A stretch of 64,000 nt of DNA from contig NZ_AP021861.1 in the NCBI RefSeq assembly GCF_009177095.1, forward strand, positions 4,322,501-4,386,500. Direction: 5' to 3'. The notes beneath the pieces are model-generated. The model did not search any database, had not been told where the DNA came from, and was given only the letters and a program-made list of their open reading frames with translations. Both the position numbers and the translations under genes were made by a program. Shown piece after piece: positions 25,577 to 33,918 of the stretch (position 1 is its first letter; every line of letters begins with the position of its first letter). The DNA comes from Lacipirellula parvula. Lineage in GTDB: Bacteria > Planctomycetota > Planctomycetia > Pirellulales > Lacipirellulaceae.

Positions 25577-26674
25577 ATGACGAAGGAGAAAGAGGAACTC
25601 ATCAGATTGATCGACGCCGGAACGCTGGTCGTTCCCGGCAGTGAGTTGGATCCTGAGCGGCTGCCGCCGATTCTCATTGGCCAGTTGACTCCGGCGACGC
25701 AGCGACGCGTCGAACAATTTTATTTTTCGGTGGCGTCGATCCTGGAGGCATGGATCAAGCGCCGCACAAGTCGGCATACGCAGCGGGCTTACCGGCAAGA
25801 TCTCGATGCTTTTATTGAGCGTCTGAAACTTGACTGGCCACGGCACGCCACAGAGCTGCTGACTGTCTCGGTCGCAGATGTCCGCGCGTGGCGAGATGAT
25901 CTTATGACGCAAGGCATGGCGCCCAAAACGCTCAATCGGCGTATCTCGTCGGTTTCAAGCTTCTACAGGTACCTCCAAGCGGTCGCCGCCGAAATGCGTC
26001 TGCCCATCGTTGTTCCTAATCCGGCGCATGCTCAGTTCATTGGCCGCGGCTCACAGGATCCGGTCGATGAGACCAAAGCCCTTACGGCGACGCGAGCCAG
26101 GCAGTTGATGGGGCTGCCGCAGGGCGACGAGGTCATCGCTTATCGCGACCGGGCGATTTTGAGGTTTTGTCTTTATGCGGGCGTTCGCATCGGGACGGTG
26201 TGCCGGGTACGGGCTCAGGACTTTCAGATTGAGGGCGATGAGGCGACGATTCGGATTGCCGAGAAAGGCGACAAGCGCCGGACGATCGGGATTCACTTTG
26301 CTGCAGCAGAGGCGATTGGCGAGTACATGAAGAAAGCCGGTATCGAATCGGGGCCCCTCTTTCGACCCCGTAATGGCCCGACAAGCTTGACTCTAGCGAC
26401 TCGGTCGATGAACGAATCGTCAATGTATCTGCTCATCAGGAGTTACCTAGAGCGGCTGCCGGGCGCGATGCGCACCGAAGCTGACGGCAAGAAACATTGT
26501 CTTTACTCCCCTCACTCGCTCAGGGCAACGACTGCCACGCTGCTGCTAGAAGCAGGCGTCGACATTCGCAAGGTTCAAGAGTTGCTTGGGCATCGGCATG
26601 TGACGACGACTCAGGTTTACGACAAACGACGCCGGACGACGAAGGAGTCTGCGAGCCATGACGTGCCGATTTAG
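25577..26674 (+). CDS. XerC/D-like tyrosine recombinase
   Basis: About 365 aa from MTKEKEELIR. It has a core-binding domain (RRTSRHTQRAYRQDLDAFIERL, TLNRRISSVSSFYRYLQ) and a catalytic domain with Arg in CLYAGVRIGTV, Lys in AEKGDKRRTIGI, H-x-x-R in SPHSLRATTATLLLEAG, and LGHRHVTTTQVYDK with the final Tyr. The organisation is closer to XerC/D than to island integrases, so it may resolve plasmid dimers or move a sub-element. It marks the border between the plasmid backbone (9-26 kb) and the cargo region (26-45 kb). Confidence 0.9.
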   Translation: MTKEKEELIRLIDAGTLVVPGSELDPERLPPILIGQLTPATQRRVEQFYFSVASILEAWIKRRTSRHTQRAYRQDLDAFIERLKLDWPRHATELLTVSVADVRAWRDDLMTQGMAPKTLNRRISSVSSFYRYLQAVAAEMRLPIVVPNPAHAQFIGRGSQDPVDETKALTATRARQLMGLPQGDEVIAYRDRAILRFCLYAGVRIGTVCRVRAQDFQIEGDEATIRIAEKGDKRRTIGIHFAAAEAIGEYMKKAGIESGPLFRPRNGPTSLTLATRSMNESSMYLLIRSYLERLPGAMRTEADGKKHCLYSPHSLRATTATLLLEAGVDIRKVQELLGHRHVTTTQVYDKRRRTTKESASHDVPI

Positions 26675-26841
26675 ATCTTCAGGGTAGGACGGAATGCGCA
26701 GCTCTCTTCCCTCACCTACCCTCTGGGCTGCAATCTCGCACTGGCGCGGAGCGATTAGAAAGTTGGGCGCAAAGTTCAATCGCGGTATACTCATTTCCAG
26801 CCTTGCATCTCTTACCCCTCCTCTCCGTTCAAGCTAAAAAC

Positions 26842-27813
26842 ATGCCTAAAGTCGACGCAACGAATGACGACCCACCGCTACAACGGCGTAGCGTCTTCTT
26901 CGTTCGCCTACTCCTTACAGGCCTTCTCCTGACGACGGCTGCGCTCAAAGTCCTCTCGCCCGCCGAATCGGCAGCGATGGCCATCGCCTACAATATTCCT
27001 CCCTTCTTGACGGCCATGGTCGTGCAAGCGGAATTGGCGCTCGCTGCGCTCCTGCTCTTCGGCTGTCGGCCGAGGCAGACGCTGTTTGCCGCCGCCGTTA
27101 TGTTCGCTCTCTTCGGAGCATTCTCGAGTTATCGAGGCTGGGCTGGCTACGAATCGTGCGGCTGCTTTGGATCGTTTCAAGTAAATCCCTGGATCACCGC
27201 CGCTTTGGACGGGGCGATGTTCCTTCTCGCCGCCTGGGGGGCCTGGAAATCCCCCGTCGACCAGCATCATGAGCTAAAGCGATTTTACTATGCTGGCGGC
27301 CTTTACGCTGTGGCCGGTCTCTGGGCTGCGGCGGGAATGATTTCGAGTGCATCTTCGTCGCATGAAGACGCTACTATCGGTGACACTAGTGGGTTGGTCG
27401 TTCTGGAACCAGGAACGTGGATAGGAAAGCCGTTTCCGCTCATGTCGCATCTGTCGCCCGTAGTCCCGCTCCACGAAGGTCGCTGGACGATCCTCATTCA
27501 CCATCACGATTGTCCTCGCTGCCAAGAGGCGGTTCCGCAATACGAACGGCTGGCAGAAGCAGGGAACGATCGTCGCATCGCCCTCGTCGAGACGCCGCCG
27601 TACGGGGAGATCGCCTTATCGGAGCAAGGAGCGCTGCGAACTCGGCTCTCAGAAGACCACGAGTGGTTCGTCCAGACGCCAGTCGAGATTCAAATCGACG
27701 CTGGCGTCGTCGTCGGCGCATCGCTTGATCTGCCGGCAATTGCCGCCGAGCCGTTGCTTGTTTCCCAGCGAGGTTCAGGCAGCGAATCGTCAAGTTCCCT
27801 GTCCACTGATTGA
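26842..27813 (+). CDS. MauE/DoxX-like membrane protein fused to a thioredoxin-like domain
   Basis: 323 aa from MPKVDATND. Four transmembrane helices form a MauE-type domain (RSVFFVRLLLTGLLLTTAALKVL, LTAMVVQAELALAALLLFG, LFAAAVMFALFGAFSSY, then CGCFG and a further helix). The periplasmic C terminus has a thioredoxin-like segment with a CPRC pair (ILIHHHDCPRCQEAVPQYERL). MauE proteins help disulfide formation in methylamine dehydrogenase, and the CGCFG motif fits a VKOR/DoxX-like redox role. The 3' end overlaps the convergent glycosyltransferase gene by 124 bp. Confidence 0.82.
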   Translation: MPKVDATNDDPPLQRRSVFFVRLLLTGLLLTTAALKVLSPAESAAMAIAYNIPPFLTAMVVQAELALAALLLFGCRPRQTLFAAAVMFALFGAFSSYRGWAGYESCGCFGSFQVNPWITAALDGAMFLLAAWGAWKSPVDQHHELKRFYYAGGLYAVAGLWAAAGMISSASSSHEDATIGDTSGLVVLEPGTWIGKPFPLMSHLSPVVPLHEGRWTILIHHHDCPRCQEAVPQYERLAEAGNDRRIALVETPPYGEIALSEQGALRTRLSEDHEWFVQTPVEIQIDAGVVVGASLDLPAIAAEPLLVSQRGSGSESSSSLSTD

Positions 27814-28574
27814 ACGTACTGGCGCGAATGGCGGGACCAAACAGCGAGCAGGTTGTAACGCAAGATGTAGTAGATCGCCCACAGGCCGTCCGTGAAACGG
27901 ATCTTCTTCCCCTCGCTCACATCTCGGGGCGCGTAGCTGATCGGCAGTTCCAAAAAGCGGCCCTTAGTGCGACTCGCCATCGCCGTGATTTCGATTTCCA
28001 TGCCAAAACGCTTACTGGTGAGCGAGAGTTCTTTGAGGATCGGCGCTCGGAAGGCTTTGTAGCAAGTTTCAACGTCGGTTAGCTTCCAATGCATGAAGCA
28101 ATTGCTGAGCGCCGTGACGACGCGATTTCCCCAGTAGTGCCAGAATGGCCAACTCCCCCGAGTCGGCCGTCCGAGCAGGCGGCTGCCGTAGACGATGTCC
28201 GCACTGCCGTTGAAGATCGGCTCGATGAGACGAGTAATCTCCGACGCGTCGTATTCGAGATCGGCGTCTTGAATAATTATTGCGTCGCCCTGGACCGCTT
28301 CCACGCCTCGACGCACAGCCGCTGTTTTTCCGGCGTTAGCGTTCAAGCGAATCATGCGAATTCGCTGGTCGGCGCGGGCCGCTTCGGCGATAATACTCGG
28401 CGTTCGGTCGGTCGAGCCGTCGTCGACGACGATCACCTCCAATCGCTCGATCGGCAGCGATAAGAGCTCTTTCAGCACGACGCCAAGGGTCGCTTCTTCA
28501 TTGTAGACTGGAACGATGACCGATAACTCGATCGAGCCGCACGCGGAACCGGACGTTGTGGAATCAAATGGCAT
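27690..28574 (-). CDS. Family 2 glycosyltransferase
   Basis: About 294 aa from MPFDSTTSG; a TTG start would add 32 residues. GT-A motifs are LSVIVPVYNEEATLG, EVIVVDDGSTDRTPSII, NAGKTAAVRRGVEAVQGDAIIIQDADLEYD (the DxD-equivalent) and IVYGSRL. The C-terminal half has a hydrophobic stretch near WAIYYILRYNLLAVW but no clear multi-pass anchor. It resembles dolichol/polyprenyl-phosphate mannosyl- or glucosyltransferases, which load lipid carriers for PMT-type enzymes such as the broken gene at 35,724. Confidence 0.9.
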   Translation of the reverse strand: MPFDSTTSGSACGSIELSVIVPVYNEEATLGVVLKELLSLPIERLEVIVVDDGSTDRTPSIIAEAARADQRIRMIRLNANAGKTAAVRRGVEAVQGDAIIIQDADLEYDASEITRLIEPIFNGSADIVYGSRLLGRPTRGSWPFWHYWGNRVVTALSNCFMHWKLTDVETCYKAFRAPILKELSLTSKRFGMEIEITAMASRTKGRFLELPISYAPRDVSEGKKIRFTDGLWAIYYILRYNLLAVWSRHSRQYVQSVDRELDDSLPEPRWETSNGSAAIAGRSSDAPTTTPASI

Positions 28575-28785
28575 GAAGAACGAAACCGTCGACTGGCGCG
28601 AGACACTGCCGGCGGCGGAGTTTTGCTGCTGGGTCGTCGTGCTGCTGGCACCGCTACTGCGTTGGATCAACGGGGCCGCGGTGACGGACGACCAGTTCCT
28701 AATTCACGTTGCCATCGTCACGGTAGCGGTAGCGGGAGCTCTCGTACTACGCATTTGGAATTGGAAACAGCCAAGGAACCTTTAG
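28573..28785 (+). CDS. Possible small two-helix membrane protein
   Basis: 70 aa from MKNETVDWRE. It has two transmembrane helices (FCCWVVVLLAPLLRWING and FLIHVAIVTVAVAGALVLRIW) and a short basic tail. Its ATG overlaps the start of the divergent glycosyltransferase by two bases (28,572-28,575), which is unusual. It has no recognised family. Confidence 0.4.
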   Translation: MKNETVDWRETLPAAEFCCWVVVLLAPLLRWINGAAVTDDQFLIHVAIVTVAVAGALVLRIWNWKQPRNL

Positions 28786-28927
28786 CACACAGCTAGACCC
28801 AGTGCCCTGAAAGCGGTGAGCGCATCACATTCGCTTGCACCAATACTTTCTCAGGCGTCCCATATTTAGCTCGCCTTAAACACATTGCGCAATCGCATCA
28901 CGAGTGTTACCGCCCCGAGGCCCAGTT

Positions 28928-29710
28928 CTATCTCTCGACTGTAGGCTCACCGCCATTTGTAGTGCAAAGAGCCAAAAACGTAACCGGATCGATGTTCTCG
29001 CTGATAAACCGAACAGACGCGTCACAGAACACAAAATTCGCGCCGCCCGGGTGCCGACTCCCGAAAGTACTATCATCTCCTGGAGGAATTGCTTCAGCGG
29101 TGCCGGGAAGTATCCAAGCCTGCTCTGCCAGCGTCTCTCCCATTGCGATAGTTTCGCTCTTACTATCGCGTATCACTGTCTGAGGAAGATTCCATGGAAA
29201 CAGGTCCCTATTTCCCAGATAACTGGCACGACCAAGTTTAAGAACTGTTTGCCTTCGACTCTCCATCGTCGGACAGAGAAACGTTGCGATGGCCGTGCCA
29301 CCTAAGCTGGCATTGGATGCTATGGCTGGCCGCTCCGATTCCGTTGGCTTCAATTGCGCATACAAAGCCTGCTGTTCCACATAGGGCAAGAGAAATGCAC
29401 ACGCCCCATATCCGTTTTTACCATCAACAGGATAGCGCCCCAGATGGCCTAAGTGCTCCTCCAATCCAATTCCGATTTGCCTCAAATTGTTTTTGCAGGT
29501 AACTCCCTTGCTCGATGCACGCGCAGCGCGGACGGCGGGGATCAGCAATCCCATCAACGTGCCAATAATCGCAATGACAACCAGTAGCTCTACCAGCGTC
29601 ATCGCACGACGAAGTATTGGCTGGCCACAAGCCGAACCGCGGTGAAATCCTGCACGATGAGGGCTAACATGATTAACTACGCGTTTGATCTCAACTAAAC
29701 AATCCATCAT
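28928..29710 (-). CDS. DUF1559 pseudopilin-like protein
   Basis: 260 aa. A 36-residue leader precedes the type IV pilin-like cleavage/methylation helix (MTLVELLVVIAIIGTLMGLLIPAVRAARASSK), then CKNNLRQIGIGLEEH. The C terminus carries the family's HPGGANFVFCDASVRFISENIDP segment (H-X9-DG type, with DA instead of DG). DUF1559 proteins are massively expanded in planctomycetes and are thought to be surface or pseudopilus components. It is last in a minus-strand gene run starting at 35,688. Confidence 0.9.
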   Translation of the reverse strand: MMDCLVEIKRVVNHVSPHRAGFHRGSACGQPILRRAMTLVELLVVIAIIGTLMGLLIPAVRAARASSKGVTCKNNLRQIGIGLEEHLGHLGRYPVDGKNGYGACAFLLPYVEQQALYAQLKPTESERPAIASNASLGGTAIATFLCPTMESRRQTVLKLGRASYLGNRDLFPWNLPQTVIRDSKSETIAMGETLAEQAWILPGTAEAIPPGDDSTFGSRHPGGANFVFCDASVRFISENIDPVTFLALCTTNGGEPTVER

Positions 29711-29734
29711 GCAGCCAGTTGCGGTAGCAACCCC

Positions 29735-30520
29735 TCACCACTCCCCGATGGCCTCACGGCCGTCGATCGTACTGAGTGCAGTGAAAACGTTAGGATCAAC
29801 GTCTTCCTGAATAAAATGAACTGAACCATCGCAAAAGACGAAGTTCGCGCCCCCCCCATGCCGACTGCTGTATGCTCCGGCTTCGCTCGGTGGTGACGAG
29901 CCTGCGAGCCCCGGCTTGGCCCAAGCATGGTTATTAACCGTTTCCCCCATGGCAATGGTATTGCTTTCGCCATCAACGATGTCGTCATAGATCGTCACCT
30001 TGGAGAACACGAAGCTGTTACCGATATAATTGCTTGGTCCGAGGGACGAACTCTCGCCCTTTTGAGGCCTCAAGAATGATGGGCAAACAAACACTTCAAT
30101 CGTTGAGTTGATGAGATTGTCGCCAATTGAGCCGACATTCGCAGTCTTTTTTTCGCGAGGTTTCAATTGATCGTAAAGCGCTTTCTGCTCAAGGTATGGC
30201 AGCAGGAATGCGCCTACGCCAAATCCGTTTTCTCCATCTACGGGATAACAACCGTGCGTCCCATTGTGAAGGTCAAGTGCGATTCCCATCTGTCGGAGAT
30301 TATTCTTACACGCTGCGTTCTTGCTTGACGCCCTGGCGGCCCGAACCGCGGGAACCAATAGGCCAGCTAGCGCACCAATAATGGCGATTACTACGAGTAG
30401 TTCAACTAAGGTGAACCCCCATGCCTTGGACCGGGGTGCTTCGCCAGGCATTCCCTGAAGAGTTCTACCGGTCAAGCGACAACTTAGACTGGGTTCGTGA
30501 GATGCAATTGGATGTAGCAT
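29735..30520 (-). CDS. DUF1559 pseudopilin-like protein
   Basis: 261 aa, paralogue of the next gene (24 bp apart). The prepilin-type helix reads FTLVELLVVIAIIGALAGLLVPAVRAARASSK, preceded by a 35-residue leader, followed by ACKNNLRQMGIALDLHNGTHGCYPVDGENG. The C terminus has the complete H-X9-DG signature (RHGGGANFVFCDGSVHFIQEDVDP). It should be processed by a prepilin peptidase and sit at the membrane with its beta domain outside. Confidence 0.92.
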   Translation of the reverse strand: MLHPIASHEPSLSCRLTGRTLQGMPGEAPRSKAWGFTLVELLVVIAIIGALAGLLVPAVRAARASSKNAACKNNLRQMGIALDLHNGTHGCYPVDGENGFGVGAFLLPYLEQKALYDQLKPREKKTANVGSIGDNLINSTIEVFVCPSFLRPQKGESSSLGPSNYIGNSFVFSKVTIYDDIVDGESNTIAMGETVNNHAWAKPGLAGSSPPSEAGAYSSRHGGGANFVFCDGSVHFIQEDVDPNVFTALSTIDGREAIGEW

Positions 30521-30539
30521 ATAACATAAACTGCTTTCT

Positions 30540-31487
30540 CTAGGCCGGCCCTGCGGGCCGTAACAATCGCTTCCTCAGTATGATCGCGCACAGGACGACC
30601 ACCGCCAGAAGGTTTCCAAATATCATTACTGTACGGGCAGAGCCCCTTTTCGACGTGAGCAGTTCGGCGCCTTCTGGAGAAGTATTTCCCATATCGTCAA
30701 TGCGTACGCGAGCTTGCCGAATCGGCTCCCCCAGCCACTCATGCCCAGGATGCTTTTTCTCAAATTGCTCTACCCAGGCGGCTTTACCCTCTCGTGTGCC
30801 GGGCCCGCAAGACACTTTATGCATCAAAAGGTCTACGGATCGCGATTGAAGCGACTTCAGCATCTTCTCTTCCAAGGGATTCATCGCAGGAAGAGTCTGC
30901 CGGTCGTCATAGCCTAAAAGCCTGCTGCAGTGTCTTTCTGCTCCGGTAGAATTGTCTTCCACGATGCATTGCATCATCAATTCAAACTCAACGCTGACCA
31001 GGACAGCAATTTGATTTGTATTATTCGCGGCGACCTCTTCAACCAGAACACGTGCCTCACGAACTGCTTGAGGGTTATCAGTCATCCATCGCAATTGACC
31101 TGCCAAACCGATTCTGGCCTTACTCCACACCCAGCTATTCTCTGCGCTCCTCGCAATTGCTTCACGAAACCAATAAATCGCCTTTTGCTTACTAATGCCC
31201 TTTGACCGGTAGTAGCGGGCAAGGTGGTACATCGCCTCGGTGACTTCTGGAGCTTCCGAGAAATTTGCGATGAGCTGCTCATAGCGTTTGATGGTGTGCG
31301 TGGGATTCGAGTCTTGGTAATGCAACTCCTTTAACTCTTGAAGCTGCGAACGGAAGATCACGAGTTCTCGTGAGGGCCGTTGGCCACACGCTGATTGTGC
31401 GAACACACCAGCCATCACAAAGATGAAAGTCACCGCCAGCGATGCCCTAGAGACACCTTGGTGCCGGCAATTGCGGTGGGATATCAT
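30540..31487 (-). CDS. Secreted TPR-like protein with C-terminal membrane anchor
   Basis: 315 aa. An N-terminal signal peptide (ASLAVTFIFVMAGVFAQSACG) is followed by helical TPR-like repeats (IKRYEQLIANFSEAPEVTEAMYHLARYYRSKGISKQKAIYWFREAIARS). The C-terminal part ends in a transmembrane helix (TVMIFGNLLAVVVLCAIILRKRLL). It probably scaffolds other envelope proteins of this run. Spacing to both neighbours is under 40 bp, so it is in one operon with the redox protein at 31,522 and the two pseudopilins. Confidence 0.75.
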   Translation of the reverse strand: MISHRNCRHQGVSRASLAVTFIFVMAGVFAQSACGQRPSRELVIFRSQLQELKELHYQDSNPTHTIKRYEQLIANFSEAPEVTEAMYHLARYYRSKGISKQKAIYWFREAIARSAENSWVWSKARIGLAGQLRWMTDNPQAVREARVLVEEVAANNTNQIAVLVSVEFELMMQCIVEDNSTGAERHCSRLLGYDDRQTLPAMNPLEEKMLKSLQSRSVDLLMHKVSCGPGTREGKAAWVEQFEKKHPGHEWLGEPIRQARVRIDDMGNTSPEGAELLTSKRGSARTVMIFGNLLAVVVLCAIILRKRLLRPAGPA

Positions 31488-31521
31488 CTTCGTTTGCTCG
31501 TCTCTAAAGGCGATTGAAGCG

Positions 31522-32859
31522 TCAGGTGCCGCCGGCGGAACTTAGCAACTCCGACACAGCTTGGCGAAGTGCGGGGCCTCGTTTGTCAATGGCGACTACC
31601 TTACCCGAGCCGTCGATAAGAACTACGCTGGGTATCGCTCTAACCTTATATCGCTTGGCGAATGCCAACCCCATTCCATCATCTTTGGAGACAATGGTGT
31701 CCCAGGGAAGCGACATCTCATTTAGATATTGCTGCCGATTCTCCACAGACTTATCGAGACTGACCCCCAGAACCTGAAATCCTGCTTCGTGATAATCGGC
31801 GTGCAATTGCTTCAGCTGACTCAGTTCCCCCTTGCAAGCGTTACATGTGCTTGCCCAAAAAATCACCGCAGTTGGCTTGCCAGTGAACTTGGTCAAGGAT
31901 ATTGGAGCTCCGGCTAAGTCGACCCCCTCGAGTTCCAGCGTCTCACCAACTTTCGCGTCTAAGGTGGGCCCCGCCATGCCTGGCGGCAAGGCAGACGAAC
32001 CGACGCCATTACTGCTTGCCAATTGCGCGGATGTTAGAATGGGGATATTGATTTCCTTGTACTCGCCCGGATGATCCGTCATAAGCTTCACCCAGCGCTG
32101 CGATTCCGCGGCTTCCTGCTGAGGCTTAACTTTCACCTTTACCAAATAACGCTTACCCTCCTCCACGGCTTCTAGCTCGGCTTCGACGTTGTCGCCGCTC
32201 GTTCGCGTCTGCTCCACATTCAGCGCATCGATTCCTTTGCCGGCGGTGACAGTCACTATGCCGGAAAATGGCTCGCTGCCTTTAGTATCGCCAAGCGCCA
32301 AGTGAGGAGGACTCAAGTCGACGTGGTAAATCGAATTGCCCTTCAGATCAAGCTGAAGAGCCGGCGTGCGAGGGTCGTTGCTTTGTACCAACACGGATCG
32401 ATTCTGCGGTCCTCGCAGTAAATGTAGGTCCAGCTTCACATTTAGTGTAGTCGAACCGCCTGGCGGGATGCTCTTCGACCCGACTTCTGCCGTTGTGCAA
32501 CTGCAGCTTGTTAGGACACGGTTGATCAAGAGCGTCTCTTGACCACTATTGGTCAACTTAAACGCGTGCTCGACAACATCCCCGGCATCACGCTCGCCGA
32601 AATCGAAAATCCGATCATCGATTTCGACTCGCGGCGAAGAAGGCAATGATCGCGAGTTTTCTTGCCTGCGAACGTTGTCCAATTCAGAATCTTCGATGGT
32701 TGATCCGGCTGCATCGCTTCGGCGTCCAGCGTGATCGTCCGTCGCATTTACAGAAGCCATCGCAGACTGCTTAAAGTGGCTCAGCATATGCGACTCGACG
32801 AAAACACCGGCCAAAAGGCCAGCAGCAAATAGCAGAGCAAACTGTGCCTTTAGCGACAT
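31522..32859 (-). CDS. DUF1573 domain fused to thioredoxin (TlpA/AhpC-TSA type)
   Basis: 445 aa. An N-terminal signal anchor precedes a DUF1573 immunoglobulin-like domain (FDFGERDAGDVVEHAFKLTNSG, LLINRVLTSCSCTTAEV, IPPGGSTTLNVKLDL, VLVQSNDPRTPALQL). A C-terminal redoxin has the active site FWASTCNACKGELSQLKQ, the ligand loop IPSVVLIDGSGKVV and GVSLDKS. This layout occurs repeatedly in planctomycetes. The CNAC pair suggests a periplasmic thiol-disulfide oxidoreductase, a plausible helper of the very Cys-rich protein at 33,919. Confidence 0.9.
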   Translation of the reverse strand: MSLKAQFALLFAAGLLAGVFVESHMLSHFKQSAMASVNATDDHAGRRSDAAGSTIEDSELDNVRRQENSRSLPSSPRVEIDDRIFDFGERDAGDVVEHAFKLTNSGQETLLINRVLTSCSCTTAEVGSKSIPPGGSTTLNVKLDLHLLRGPQNRSVLVQSNDPRTPALQLDLKGNSIYHVDLSPPHLALGDTKGSEPFSGIVTVTAGKGIDALNVEQTRTSGDNVEAELEAVEEGKRYLVKVKVKPQQEAAESQRWVKLMTDHPGEYKEINIPILTSAQLASSNGVGSSALPPGMAGPTLDAKVGETLELEGVDLAGAPISLTKFTGKPTAVIFWASTCNACKGELSQLKQLHADYHEAGFQVLGVSLDKSVENRQQYLNEMSLPWDTIVSKDDGMGLAFAKRYKVRAIPSVVLIDGSGKVVAIDKRGPALRQAVSELLSSAGGT

Positions 32860-33216
32860 GACTTAAAATTCCTTTCGTTGCTTACCCGGGAAAGGTAAAC
32901 CATCAGCAAACTGATGGCACTAGGAAAACCCTCCAGAGATCGCATGGGTACGGATCGCTTATGTACGCACGAACGGCCTCGTCCGTTGCTTTCCTAACTT
33001 TAAATGCCCAAGCTGATCTGCCCTCGACGTCTAACACTTCACGTGCGATTGATTTTTTCGACCCCTCGGCGATAGCTTCCTACGTCCCCTGCGAAAACTG
33101 TCTTCAGAAAGAATGTGTTTACGCGCTCACGAAACGGCGAATGATGGCTCACCCTCCAGGATCGCACCGCAGGTACTAAGCCTTGCGCCGCAGCCTGATC
33201 GAGCACATCCCCAGCC
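32860..33216. other. Intergenic stretch within the minus-strand run
   Basis: 357 bp with no convincing gene. Its right part lies just past the 33,217 gene; its left part is the leader of the 31,522 gene and may contain a promoter. No clear hairpin or repeat was found. Confidence 0.35.
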
Positions 33217-33888
33217 CTATTGCTTGCCTTCGGTAGGCGACACAAGCAATTTCATCAACTGCTTCCTTAAGGTCGCATCCTTTATTTCCTCTTCCACGGA
33301 TCTTTTTATACCCTCCCGCTCCCCTGCAATATCGGTAAAGTTTGCACTCGCATATTTGGAGATTTTGCTGCGTAGTACCTCGCCAGACTTCTGGAGTTCC
33401 CTTTGCAGGATATGCCGTTCGGCTTTTTCTGAATTGGCGAGAATCGCTTCTTCGTACTGCTTACGAAGCTTTGGGTCCTCAATCGCAGATGGGTCAACAC
33501 CAGAAAAGCTTTGGCTATCTGGAGGAGGCATCACGTTCAATTCCGGAGAATCCTTCGGGTCCCATTCGGGGTCGATGCTTTGGTTCACTGCATCTATCAA
33601 TCGCAACCATAATCGCAGCTTCTGAGTTCTCTGTTGGCTCCAGGCGGCAGGGTCTTGTTGTTTCGAGGCAATTTCTATCTGACTAACTTCCTGGCTGATT
33701 TTCCTAAATCGCGCCAACTCGCCCTTGTTCTCGACAGGCTTGATTTGCTCAGCAAGTTCTTTGAATGTTTTGTCCGTCAGCATTTTCTTATCGTTAGGCG
33801 CGCCGGCTCCATTAAGGCGATGTGGCCCGCAAGTGAATAAGGCCACGATCAAAATCAGCCATGCAGGTTTAACTCGCCTTGAAGTCAT
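33217..33888 (-). CDS. Secreted hypothetical helical protein
   Basis: 223 aa with an N-terminal signal peptide (PAWLILIVALFTCGPHRLNGAGA; the Cys could make it a lipoprotein). The rest is charged helix (LTDKTFKELAEQIKPVENKGELARFRKISQEVSQIEIASKQQ, then PKLRKQYEEAILANSEKAERHILQRELQKSGEVLRSKI). There is no known domain. It follows the Cys-rich protein gene by 30 bp and is probably co-transcribed with it. Confidence 0.7.
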   Translation of the reverse strand: MTSRRVKPAWLILIVALFTCGPHRLNGAGAPNDKKMLTDKTFKELAEQIKPVENKGELARFRKISQEVSQIEIASKQQDPAAWSQQRTQKLRLWLRLIDAVNQSIDPEWDPKDSPELNVMPPPDSQSFSGVDPSAIEDPKLRKQYEEAILANSEKAERHILQRELQKSGEVLRSKISKYASANFTDIAGEREGIKRSVEEEIKDATLRKQLMKLLVSPTEGKQ

Positions 33889-33918
33889 ATTGATCCTCCT
33901 ATTAAACGAAGCTAGATG